Assembly: GCA_930367215.1 (NCBI GenBank)
Contig: OV884059.1
Location: 148,736,511-148,800,510, forward strand
Origin: Pollenia angustigena
Taxonomy: Eukaryota; Arthropoda; Insecta; Diptera; Polleniidae
Reading direction: 5' to 3'
DNA: 64,000 nt
The notes under the pieces were generated by a model that saw only the letters and a list, made by a program, of their open reading frames with translations, searched no databases and was not told the origin of the DNA. The translations under genes were made by a program, and so were the position numbers. This document shows, one piece after another, positions 35,856 through 45,795 of this stretch. Position 1 is the stretch's first letter. Every line of letters starts with the position of its first letter.

Positions 35856-37261
35856 TTAATCATAATAAATTTAGAAGTAATTATTTAAAAATTTTTTCAT
35901 CGATTTTTTATTTTGTGGCTTTTTACAATTGTTCTTAATGTAAATCAAATAGCGGAGTTCCATATAAGGCTTGCAAAAGAGCAAATGCAAAATCTGTGGT
36001 TTTCATGGGCAACCGCGTATGTCCATTTTCCCGATTTTGAGATGTTGATGCCATATTGCCTAATTTTAAACGCTTTTTACATGTTTTTAAAAATTTTTGA
36101 AAAAAGTTGGATCTATTCCGATTTTTGAACGTAATGATAAAGTTTAAAAAGTGCAATACCTATCCCATAGTTTGATTAAGAATGGTTTTTTGGCTCTACT
36201 GAAAAATTTGTTTTAAGACATACGCGGATGCCCATGAAAACCACAGAACACTTTTATAAAATATAACGAAATCTCTGTTGTTGGATTTTGCCAAAAAACT
36301 ACGATATTTTGCATATGCACTATTAAATCACTTAAACTGAATGAACTCCGCTAATATTTAAATTTTTTTTAATTTCTTTAAACTTATTTTTTTATGGGAA
36401 TTTAAATTGTTTAACCGCTCACATATAAAAAAAACGACACAACTGATTCAAAATTATTTTAAAAATGGCGCTAACATAATATGATTAGAGTAAAAATAGT
36501 TTGATTGCATCTTAAACATAATATGATAAATGTATAAAAAGTTATCATGTTATGGCTATTAAATATCATGATATGTTTTGAAAGTTATCATAATTTAGTT
36601 GTTAGAAAAATAATTATTTTTCGGTCAACAATATTCAAATTTATAATTGCGATAAACATTGATATGTTTACAGTAACTATAATATTATTGATATTAAATA
36701 AAAATAACAATTATTTGTGTACGACAACAATATATTGCTACATTTAACATAGTGTTGTTGCCGTAACCATGCCCAACCATATTTTTTCTCTGCGTAGTAG
36801 TTCTCAGGGTTTAGTAGTTTTTAAAGATGCGTCTAAATGGATGTGAGCACAGCGTCAGTTTTCTATCTGAATGCAATGTTTTCCACGTGAATATGTTGTA
36901 ATTGGTTTAAGGCCCTTGGCTTCTCGTAGGAGTAGCAAGAACCAATACATCTTTGGCAATTAGAAAAGAAGTTCTTAATTTTTTTTATAATTTTGTAGGA
37001 AAGCAATTTTAAGCTTTAAAGGTTATTTTTATTTTAATTCATGGTAGAATAACTGCGAGGTAGTTTCATTAGAGAGAGTTGTCATTATTTACCCATGTAA
37101 TGTCAAATTAAGTAATTCGACTTTTGACGCTTGTTTAATTTTTTTCTTAATTTTCTTTTGATTGACGTTATATCAGTAATGCAAAGCGTGGCACAATTGG
37201 GCCATTTTGGCACTTTTGAATGTTTGATGGCCCTGTGGCAATCTATTTTGGCCTTTTAAGT

Positions 37262-37330
37262 CAAAATTAAACTAGCTTGTAGTGAGCTAGTCCATCAGTG
37301 ACTGGTCTCCCGCAGACAATCCTAGAGCTT
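37262..37330. repeat. Damaged tRNA-SINE head
   Basis: AGCTTGTAGTGAGCTAGTCC followed by ATCAG resembles the SINE at 28.27 kb (AGCTGGTAATGAGCTAGTCT, ATCAG). The B-box half is not convincing. Confidence 0.4.
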
Positions 37331-38177
37331 CCCATGATTAGTTTAGGAAAAAAACTCGTTCAATACATTTTTTAATGTTATTTTCAAACTTTTTCGAACA
37401 CTTCTTTTATTTACGAAATTGTTTTGTTTGTACAGAACCCAATAAACACAAGCAGTTTGATGATAAATAACATATAAAGCTTGTTTGAAATTTAAAATAT
37501 TCACAAAAACATCCTGTTGTTGTTGTCAAACCAATTGTGTAGTATACTTGGCCCTTTAAAGTAATTATTGAAAAATAAAATTTCGTAACGCTTTAAAGCA
37601 GAGGTTTTTGTGAAACATTAACAGGGGTGTTCTGGAAATCGAAAACGCAAAACATAAGAATTTCCAAGTTGTTTTTATTTAATACACTTTTAATCAAATT
37701 TTTATAATTTTTGCTATGATATTCTGTTTAATAGAGAAATATTTGTCATAAAATTCATTTGTCACATAAATCTTATTAAAAAACGACGTTTTTAATTCTG
37801 GCGTTTTGTGTTTTCGATTTCAGAACTGAAAGTTCAAAATATTAAAGTGAAACAAAAAAGGACAAAAATACTTTTAAACATCTTGAATTTTTGTTTTTGT
37901 TCTTAATAATATTAAACACATGTTCTATGTTATTGTGTGTTAATTATTAGTTTTATTTAAATACAAACATAATAATTACATATATTAAGAAAATTGCTTG
38001 GCCCTTTCAAAGGTATTTTGGCCCTTTTCAATCGCTTATTTGGCCCAAAACAAAAATAATCAAAATGTATCACTGTGTCATATGGGTTTTAAAATTGAGT
38101 AAAAAATTTCTAATGACTCTCTATACCTTGTATGTGCTTATTACACCATGATTTTTATTTTTAAATTTTTTAAAAGA

Positions 38178-38448
38178 AAAGTTCGAAAATCGCATTATTT
38201 CTCTTAGAGGAGAAGTGAATTGGCCATCAAGATCATACGATTTGGCACCTTTAGATTATTTTTTGTTGGGTTTTTTGAAATCGAAAGTGTACAGCAATAA
38301 TCCCACAACAGTTTAAGAGCTTAAAAACAATATTATCGAGCAGATATCAAACACTGACAACAGTTTATTGAAAAACGTGATTAAGAATTTTTGTAAAATA
38401 TTGGGAGCCTGCTGAGTCAGTAGGGGGGGTCACTTAACATGCATAAAT
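38178..38448 (+). pseudogene. DD41D mariner transposase C-terminal relic, second copy
   Basis: The plus strand reads KFENRIISLRGEVNWPSRSY then DLAPLDYFLLGFLKSKVYSN and NPTTV-stop-ELKNNIIEQI, ending near CGHLT-like residues. It aligns with the 29.2-kb relic (VISRRADVNWPSRSCDLPPLD) and carries the third catalytic Asp. The internal stops and the absence of the amino-terminal two thirds show it is dead. Confidence 0.8.
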
Positions 38449-38830
38449 TTTCATTTTTAACCGGAACCTATTTGTTATAAACAAAAGAAAAACTTTTTTT
38501 AATATCTGAAAAAAAACTCTTTTTTTAATTAAAATTCAAACGATAGTTCAAACATACATTTAAATTTTCAAAGTGTGGTTTATATAACACGAGCGCCAAA
38601 CTCGTCCGTTTAACTTACATTTAAAACAAAATTTACAAATTTTGTATATACATTTTTCGAAATTTTGTATGCAAAATTTTACAAATTTAATATTGTTGAG
38701 ATTTAATTCACTTTGAAGTTAAATACACATAAGTGATTTTCAAGAGTGACATTTATATGGGATCTTTGGTCAATTATGAGGCGTCAAGTCGGGAGCACTC
38801 TTTACATAGGACATATGCAACATTATCCCT

Positions 38831-39937
38831 GTTTTTATACCTTCCACCACTATTAGTTGTGAAGAGGGTATATTAAGTTTGTCATTCCGTGTGAAACTTT
38901 TTTATTATTCATCTCAGACCCCATAAAGTATATATATTCTGGGTCCTTGAGTAATTCTTAGTCGATTTATCCATGTCCGTCTGTCTGTTCGTCTGTCCGT
39001 CTGTTGAAAACACGCTCACTTTCGAACAATCCAAAAGAAATGAACAAACTTGGTGCCAAATTGCTTGTAGTTATCCTCCGCAGTTTGGGATTGAAATCCA
39101 GCAAAATAGGTTCAGTAGGACCAGAGCTATGAATCAAAATGTGGAACCACCACCTAAAAAAATTGATAATTTTGTTACAAAAAATAACATAAATGCTGGA
39201 ACAAGGCACGGAATGAGATAAGATTTAGCAAAAATTGGTTTTATTTGACTGGAAATCACTCTGTTAAATTTCGTGAAGATCCGTCCATAATTTACCCTAA
39301 GCCTCATATAAACACTACTCCCGGAAAACAGTTTAGTACGCCTAAAACCGTAAAAAATAACGCTAGCGTAACAAAATTTGGTACGTCACAGTTTTTTAGG
39401 ACTAGAAATAACTCTGTGAAATTTCGTGACGATCGGTCAATAATTTACCTTATGCCCCATATAAACCCTACTACCGGAAAACAGTTTAGTACGCCTAAAA
39501 CCGTAAAAAATAACGCTAGCGTAACAAAATTTGGTACGTTACAGTTTTTTAGGACTAGAAATAACTCTGTGAAATTTCGTGACGATCGGTACATAATTTA
39601 ACCTAGGTCCCGTAGAAACCCTACTCCCGGATAGCAGTTTAGTACACCTAAAACCATTATTAATAATGCTATCATAACAGAAATTGGTACGTCACTGTAT
39701 TAAAGGACTAGAAATGACGCTGTGAAATTTCGTGATGATCGGTCCATAATTTACCCTAGGCGCCATATAAACCCTACTACCGGCAAACAGTTTAGTCGCC
39801 TAAAACCATAATTAATAACAAATCGTCACAGTTTAAGATAATAATAACATCATACAGATATTACTCCTTAAACATTCGAACTGTCGGTGGAGGGTATCAA
39901 AGATTCGGCACAGCCGAATATAGCACTCTAACTTGTT
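38831..39937 (-). repeat. 1.1-kb fly dispersed repeat, family C, copy 2
   Basis: Inverse of 30728-31827, from TTTTTATACCTTCCACC to ATAGCACTCTAACTTGTT. It contains the GTCCGTCTGTCTGTTCGTCT tract and four ~152-bp internal repeats. The 118-residue frame at 39245-39601 (51-residue periodicity) is produced by the 153-base repeat and is not called a gene. Confidence 0.85.
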
Positions 39938-40077
39938 AATTGACGAATTGACATGCTCAATAGACTTTAAAATATTTCTTAGTGTTTCAAACGGAATAAA
40001 ACACTTATGCCCAATTTCTCAATGTGTCGACAAACCGTCTGTTACTTAATGTCAACATAAATTTATTATTGATAAGA

Positions 40078-40266
40078 TTCCCGTAAGACGTGCTAAGTTC
40101 CCATTTTTTCATATTTGATAAATGCACTGAGATTTATTGTCGAGGGAAAGCTAGCTTCTATGCGCATTTTACTGGTTGCTTAGGCCAGCTCATCAGGAAA
40201 CCTTTTCCAAAGATTTTAGAAAAGCCAAAAATATTATACAAATAAAACCCTAAAAGCGAATAAGTC
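40078..40266 (-). repeat. Repeat carrying a second hammerhead family (copy A)
   Basis: On the minus strand: CTTATTCGCTTTTAGGGTTT, TTTGTATAATATTTTTGGCT, TTTCTAAAATCTTTGG, the ribozyme motif, then TTTCCCTCGACAATAAATCT. The same ~190-bp sequence is at 55.75-55.81 plus 56.48-56.60 kb, where a retrozyme splits it. Hammerheads of this form (palindromic stem III) are known from Penelope-like elements and animal retrozymes, so this may be a piece of such an element; no GIY-YIG or RT coding is seen here. Confidence 0.7.
40145..40208 (-). ncRNA. Hammerhead ribozyme-like motif, second family, core-mutated
   Basis: Minus strand, 5' to 3': GGAAA, A, stem I GGTTTC, core CTGATGA, stem II GCTGG / CCTAAGCAA / CCAGT, then AAAA where GAAA is required, palindromic stem III ATGCGCAT with A as cleavage base (AUA), stem I GAAGCT, AGC, TTTCC. 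Outer helix GGAAA/TTTCC and inner helix GGTTTC/GAAGCT both pair. The G12-to-A change should abolish cleavage. The copy at 56.5 kb has GAAA intact at this place, which shows the ancestral form. Confidence 0.72.
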
Positions 40267-40789
40267 TTACTTGTACCAATATCAAAGCTTAAACAAAACA
40301 CCAACAATAAACAGTGAGTTTATCTTAATATACCAACAAAAAACATTGTTTATAGTTAGCAATACTTCTCAAAATACATATAAAAGTTGGGAGTTGGGAG
40401 CTGATTGAATTTATCTGTACGACAAATAAGCGGCAAATAAAAAATTGGCAGATGAGTGCCGGTTGGCTTTGCAACAGAATAGAAGCAAATGAGACATTAA
40501 GAAAACCAAATTTCTTTAAAGTGCAGTTTTTCGTTGGGGAAAGAGATAATCTCGTAATGAGAAAACGACTATTAATATGATCACTTATATAACTTTCATT
40601 ACCAAGTTTCTTAAGCAAAACATTTGTTCTTGTATAAATTTGAAAATTATTCTATAAAAACCCCTCCAGCTGTTCACAAAAACTTCTTATTTCCAAAAAA
40701 TATTTTATATTTAACCACCTAATTAACCACTTGTGGACAACATTTAGCAGTTAAAATATATTTTTTAAGAAATTTCAAGTATTTTTTAT

Positions 40790-40803
40790 ACTTTTTTATT
40801 ATT
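40790..40803. repeat. 14-bp target duplication, left (ACTTTTTTATTATT)
   Basis: Identical to 44478-44491. It encloses the retrozyme array. Confidence 0.8.
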
Positions 40804-40949
40804 CAATATTTTTAATTAGGCTTAAGTTCATCAAATTTAATTTTCATTAAATTATTTTATGAAGAAAGGAATTTTACAACATGAAAATTAATTAAAATTG
40901 TTATTGATAATCTTTTCATTCTTGACGTGGCTAGGGGTTGAACCCTGGC

Positions 40950-41010
40950 CGGCAGGTTACTATGACATGTTTCGATCGCAACCACTCGATCTCCTCAGAT
41001 AGTTTTGCCG
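40950..41010 (-). ncRNA. Hammerhead ribozyme, type I, array unit 1
   Basis: Same 61-nt sequence as 42525-42585, on the minus strand. All core bases and stems are intact. Confidence 0.9.
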
Positions 41011-41513
41011 TCTTACACTCGCAGCCATCGAAGGCTGCTGACGTCAATAGTCAAATATCAATCCTTAAACCAAATTTGTATTTTTAACAATTGGTAGATC
41101 GAAATTTGCTTTTCCTGAATGATTATCCATTTTAATTGATTTTACATGTTGTTTCCTTACTTCTGTTTTTTCGTACTTTGTCAAGAATTTTTCTTGAAGT
41201 CCAAGTACATTTTTTTGTTTTTTTCATTTTGTCTTTCTCTTTTCTGTTGACCTTTTTCAGCACAACTTGAAGGACAAATGTACACATAGAGCTCGTGCCT
41301 TAGCTTTAACAATAATTAGTATTGTGGTTATTTTGTTGAACTATTTATGGTTTTTAATCCAAATTTTCAATATTTTTAATTAGGCTTAAGTTCATCAAAT
41401 TTAATTTTCATTAAATTATTTTATGAAGAAAGGAATTTTACAACATGAAAATTAATTAAAATTGTTATTGATAATCTTTTCATTCTTGACGTGGCTAGGG
41501 GTTGAACCCTGGC

Positions 41514-41574
41514 CGGCAGGTTACTATGACATGTTTCGATCGCAACCACTCGATCTCCTCAGATAGTTTTGCCT
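41514..41574 (-). ncRNA. Hammerhead ribozyme, type I, array unit 2
   Basis: As the other units, except that the distal stem I strand reads AGGC instead of CGGC, losing one outer pair. The core is intact. Confidence 0.88.
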
Positions 41575-42077
41575 TCTTACACTCGCAGCCATCGAAGGCT
41601 GCTGACGTCAATAGTCAAATATCAATCCTTAAACCAAATTTGTATTTTTAACAATTGGTAGATCGAAATTTGCTTTTCCTGAATGATTATCCATTTTAAT
41701 TGATTTTACATGTTGTTTCCTTACTTCTGTTTTTTCGTACTTTGTCAAGAATTTTTCTTGAAGTCCAAGTACATTTTTTTGTTTTTTTCATTTTGTCTTT
41801 CTCTTTTCTGTTGACCTTTTTCAGCACAACTTGAAGGACAAATGTACACATAGAGCTCGTGCCTTAGCTTTAACAATAATTAGTATTGTGGTTATTTTGT
41901 TGAACTATTTATGGTTTTTAATCCAAATTTTCAATATTTTTAATTAGGCTTAAGTTCATCAAATTTAATTTTCATTAAATTATTTTATGAAGAAAGGAAT
42001 TTTACAACATGAAAATTAATTAAAATTGTTATTGATAATCTTTTCATTCTTGACGTGGCTAGGGGTTGAACCCTGGC

Positions 42078-42138
42078 CGGCAGGTTACTATGACATGTTT
42101 CGATCGCAACCACTCGATCTCCTCAGATAGTTTTGCCG
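42078..42138 (-). ncRNA. Hammerhead ribozyme, type I, array unit 3
   Basis: Minus strand, intact. It lies 36 bp left of the inversion junction (42174/42176). Confidence 0.9.
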
Positions 42139-42524
42139 TCTTACACTCGCAGCCATCGAAGGCTGCTGACGTCACGATTAAAAACCATAAATAGTTCAAC
42201 AAAATAACCACAATACTAATTATTGTTAAAGCTAAGGCACGAGCTCTATGTGTACATTTGTCCTTCAAGTTGTGCTGAAAAAGGTCAACAGAAAAGAGAA
42301 AGACAAAATGAAAAAAACAAAAAAATGTACTTGGACTTCAAGAAAAATTCTTGACAAAGTACGAAAAAACAGAAGTAAGGAAACAACATGTAAAATCAAT
42401 TAAAATGGATAATCATTCAGGAAAAGCAAATTTCGATCTACCAATTGTTAAAAATACAAATTTGGTTTAAGGATTGATATTTGACTATTGACGTCAGCAG
42501 CCTTCGATGGCTGCGAGTGTAAGA

Positions 42525-42585
42525 CGGCAAAACTATCTGAGGAGATCGAGTGGTTGCGATCGAAACATGTCATAGTAACCTGCCG
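42525..42585 (+). ncRNA. Hammerhead ribozyme, type I, array unit 4 (reference copy)
   Basis: 5' to 3': distal stem CGGC (42525-42528), internal loop AAA, stem I ACTAT (42532-42536), core CTGAGGA (42537-42543; C3 U4 G5 A6 N7 G8 A9), stem II GATCG / loop AGTGGTTG / CGATC (42544-42561), core GAAA (42562-42565), mini stem III ACATGT with 2-nt loop, cleavage expected after GTC (C at 42571), stem I ATAGT (42572-42576), loop AACCT, distal GCCG (42582-42585). Every Watson-Crick position pairs. The very short palindromic stem III is the form seen in Penelope-type and animal retrozyme hammerheads, which work best as dimers. Position 7 is G, where U is commoner. Confidence 0.92.
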
Positions 42586-42590
42586 GCCAG

Positions 42591-42600
42591 GGTTCAACCC
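42591..42600 (+). promoter_or_regulatory. B-box-like word of the retrozyme unit
   Basis: GGTTCAACCC just after the ribozyme. In the diverged 35.3-kb and 55.8-kb copies the same place reads GGTTCGAGCCC, a good match to the RNA polymerase III B-box (GGTTCGANTCC). A CGAGTGGTTG word (A-box-like, as in tRNA-Ser/Leu) lies ~43 bases upstream, inside ribozyme loop II. Promoter function is inferred. Confidence 0.45.
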
Positions 42601-43088
42601 CTAGCCACGTCAAGAATGAAAAGATTATCAATAACAATTTTAATTAATTTTCATGTTGTAAAATTCCTTTCTTCATAAAATAATTTAATGAAAATTAAAT
42701 TTGATGAACTTAAGCCTAATTAAAAATATTGAAAATTTGGATTAAAAACCATAAATAGTTCAACAAAATAACCACAATACTAATTATTGTTAAAGCTAAG
42801 GCACGAGCTCTATGTGTACATTTGTCCTTCAAGTTGTGCTGAAAAAGGTCAACAGAAAAGAGAAAGACAAAATGAAAAAAACAAAAAAATGTACTTGGAC
42901 TTCAAGAAAAATTCTTGACAAAGTACGAAAAAACAGAAGTAAGGAAACAACATGTAAAATCAATTAAAATGGATAATCATTCAGGAAAAGCAAATTTCGA
43001 TCTACCAATTGTTAAAAATACAAATTTGGTTTAAGGATTGATATTTGACTATTGACGTCAGCAGCCTTCGATGGCTGCGAGTGTAAGA

Positions 43089-43149
43089 CGGCAAAACTAT
43101 CTGAGGAGATCGAGTGGTTGCGATCGAAACATGTCATAGTAACCTGCCG
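43089..43149 (+). ncRNA. Hammerhead ribozyme, type I, array unit 5
   Basis: Identical to 42525-42585, exactly 564 bp downstream. Confidence 0.9.
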
Positions 43150-43652
43150 GCCAGGGTTCAACCCCTAGCCACGTCAAGAATGAAAAGATTATCAATAACA
43201 ATTTTAATTAATTTTCATGTTGTAAAATTCCTTTCTTCATAAAATAATTTAATGAAAATTAAATTTGATGAACTTAAGCCTAATTAAAAATATTGAAAAT
43301 TTGGATTAAAAACCATAAATAGTTCAACAAAATAACCACAATACTAATTATTGTTAAAGCTAAGGCACGAGCTCTATGTGTACATTTGTCCTTCAAGTTG
43401 TGCTGAAAAAGGTCAACAGAAAAGAGAAAGACAAAATGAAAAAAACAAAAAAATGTACTTGGACTTCAAGAAAAATTCTTGACAAAGTACGAAAAAACAG
43501 AAGTAAGGAAACAACATGTAAAATCAATTAAAATGGATAATCATTCAGGAAAAGCAAATTTCGATCTACCAATTGTTAAAAATACAAATTTGGTTTAAGG
43601 ATTGATATTTGACTATTGACGTCAGCAGCCTTCGATGGCTGCGAGTGTAAGA

Positions 43653-43713
43653 CGGCAAAACTATCTGAGGAGATCGAGTGGTTGCGATCGAAACATGTCA
43701 TAGTAACCTGCCG
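43653..43713 (+). ncRNA. Hammerhead ribozyme, type I, array unit 6
   Basis: Identical to 42525-42585, 1128 bp downstream. Confidence 0.9.
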
Positions 43714-44216
43714 GCCAGGGTTCAACCCCTAGCCACGTCAAGAATGAAAAGATTATCAATAACAATTTTAATTAATTTTCATGTTGTAAAATTCCTTTCT
43801 TCATAAAATAATTTAATGAAAATTAAATTTGATGAACTTAAGCCTAATTAAAAATATTGAAAATTTGGATTAAAACCATAAATAGTTCAACAAAATAACC
43901 ACAATACTAATTATTGTTAAAGCTAAGGCACGAGCTCTATGTGTACATTTGTCCTTCAAGTTGTGCTGAAAAAGGTCAACAGAAAAGAGAAAGACAAAAT
44001 GGAAAAAAACAAAAAAATGTACTTGGACTTCAAGAAAAATTCTTGACAAAGTACGAAAAAACAGAAGTAAGGAAACAACATGTAAAATCAATTAAAATGG
44101 ATAATCATTCAGGAAAAGCAAATTTCGATCTACCAATTGTTAAAAATACAAATTTGGTTTAAGGATTGATATTTGACTATTGACGTCAGCAGCCTTCGAT
44201 GGCTGCGAGTGTAAGA

Positions 44217-44277
44217 CGGCAAAACTATCTGAGGAGATCGAGTGGTTGCGATCGAAACATGTCATAGTAACCTGCCG
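44217..44277 (+). ncRNA. Hammerhead ribozyme, type I, array unit 7
   Basis: Identical to 42525-42585, 1692 bp downstream. It is the last ribozyme before the 3' end of the array. Confidence 0.9.
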
Positions 44278-44477
44278 GCCAGGGTTCAACCCCTAGCCAC
44301 GTCAAGAATGAAAAGATTATCAATAACAATTTTAATTAATTTTCATGTTGTAAAATTCCTTTCTTCATAAAATAATTTAATGAAAATTAAATTTGATGAA
44401 CTTAAGCCTAATTAAAAATATTGAAAATTTGGATTAAAAACCATAAATAGTTCAACAAAATAACCACAATACTAATT

Positions 44478-44491
44478 ACTTTTTTATTATT
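44478..44491. repeat. 14-bp target duplication, right (ACTTTTTTATTATT)
   Basis: Copy of 40790-40803, directly after the fixed 3' end of the element. Confidence 0.8.
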
Positions 44492-44979
44492 TTTTATGTT
44501 TTCTTTGACGTTTTTTTTTTTTTTATTCTTAATGTAAAATGCTTCATCTTAAATTGTGCAAACACTCAAAGTTGAGTAGAGTTGTTTTTAGACATTCATC
44601 TTAAGCAAAAATACTGAACAAAATATAAAAAAATTATAAGAAACTGCAAACAGCTCTCCTAAAGGCAAATTCAAGTATTCTTTTGTAAGAAGTTCTCTTT
44701 TCCTTCAGTTTTTTTTTTCAAAATGATGATTTTTATAAGCTTTTGTTTACAAACAAAAATTTATAATGATAATAATGGGCAAAAGAATACACAGAGAAAA
44801 AAGACAAGGATTTAAAATTAAAATTTAATACAAGGATTCAAGAACGGTGGTGGCGATACTACGACAAGTACAACAACAAAAACACAACACTGCATTTTAT
44901 TTGTTTTTATGTGTTGGTCGATATGTCAAAAACACAAGCATCTCGTTTGAACAAAAACTACATTTCGTATTTTTATCAG

Positions 44980-45515
44980 GCCAATGAAATCATTTTAACC
45001 AAAGTGTCAAACTCAGCGACAGACAAGACAAACTTAAATGGGCTAATAATATCGCTGACAAGTTACAGGCTGCTGCCGAAACCCGTCGCAGCAGAGACCT
45101 TTATGCTGCTACTAAAGGACTAATAAACAAAATTTCGTCGGCTAGAAAGCTACTCAGGGACTGATGTGAGTCTTACAGGATCAAAGAACGAACAACTGAA
45201 AATTTGGACCAAATTTAACACCGAACTGCTTGAAACCTTCAACAGCTGGCTCACCAATCTGCTCATGCAACGAACATACTGTAAGAGTCCACCCTCTGTA
45301 CAGACCTTTCAGAAATTGAGTGTTATTATTATATTTAAATGTTATTAAGTCCCGAGAAACGATATCTCACCTAAACTACATAAGGGATCACCTAACATCA
45401 GCTCGCAGTTACTACTATCTAAAATCCGGAAATTCTGGAACTCAGAACACCTGTCCACTAACTTTAAAAAAAGTGTCATTGTCAGAGTGCCAAAAAAGGA
45501 GATCTCACCAATTGA
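44980..45515 (+). pseudogene. LINE fragment: linker and start of reverse transcriptase
   Basis: Three plus-strand frames together read like the region between endonuclease and RT of RTE-like/R1-like LINEs: RQDKLKWANNIADKLQAAAE with TRRSRDLYAATKGLINKISS (45.02-45.15 kb), then SLTGSKNEQLKIWTKFNTEL (45.17-45.24 kb; usual form 'LT...EQL.RW.E.F.ELL'), then ISSQLLLSKIRKFWNSEHLS followed by TNFKKSVIVRVPKK (45.39-45.49 kb; usual form 'W....P..WK...I.PI.KKGD'). Frames change at least twice and stops intervene. It ends in a T tract. Non-functional. Confidence 0.75.
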
Positions 45516-45795
45516 TTTTTTTTTTTCATTTTTTTTTTTTGTATCTTTAACACTTTTTCCTTCTTGCCACAGAATTCTTAATTAGTCAGGTGTTTGACGG
45601 AAGTAGATTTAAAACCGAAAATTCGGTTTTCAGTCTTTCGGTTTCTTTAAAAATGGATTTCTAATACAGGAAGTCTTGATTCTTTTGAATATTAAATATG
45701 TTAATCGAACTGTATTTTAATCAAAACGTAAAGAACTTTATTCATTAATGGAAATCAAAAACTCAATCCACCTTTAAAAAACTACCGTTTTGTAA

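Larger units (their letters stand above)
35178..36796. mobile_element. TA-flanked TIR element, copy 2, interrupted by the retrozyme insertion
   Basis: Inverted relative to 3473-4560. The left piece 35178-35257 (GTGGTAAACATATTCTAAAAG, TATTATGATAAGATTCATGA) and the right piece ~35856-36796 (ending TTTTTTCTCTGCGTA) match consecutive parts of copy 1, separated by the 35.26-35.86 kb unit. The inner inverted repeat at 35951-36352 is ~180 bp longer than in copy 1. About 150 bp of copy 1 has no counterpart at the insertion point. Confidence 0.85.
40804..44477 (+). mobile_element. Retrozyme-like tandem array with inverted 5' block (~6.5 units of 564 bp)
   Basis: Near-identical 564-bp units. In 40804-42174 the sense (ribozyme) strand is minus (~2.4 units). 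In 42176-44477 it is plus (~4.1 units), ending …CCACAATACTAATT at 44477. A 14-bp direct repeat flanks the whole. On the unit map the left block ends at …AAAAATATTG and the right block begins at GATTAAAAACC, only 8 nt further (AAAATTTG lost). The two blocks are thus consecutive parts of one multimeric RNA, and the inversion fits twin priming during target-primed reverse transcription. Each unit has a type I hammerhead, a GGTTCAACCCC B-box-like word, and no supported protein. Unit differences are tiny (e.g. GCCTTC for GCCGTC at ~41.57 kb; one base lost at 43.87 kb). Confidence 0.88.

Noticed and set aside
39245..39601. 118-residue repetitive protein
   Set aside because: It arises from a 153-base tandem repeat in a noncoding dispersed repeat; the other copies do not keep the frame open.
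43870..44162. Conserved small open frames in each 564-bp unit (both strands), e.g. ending in ...LKDKCTHRARALALTIISIV
   Set aside because: They recur only because the units are near-identical. In the diverged copies (35.3, 56.2 kb) starts and lengths change and T tracts expand. The strand with the longer frame is antisense to the ribozyme.
40804..44477. CRISPR array or satellite by simple tandem duplication
   Set aside because: The units are 564 bp without spacers, the DNA is eukaryotic, and the flanking 14-bp duplication plus 8-nt map gap point to retrotransposition.
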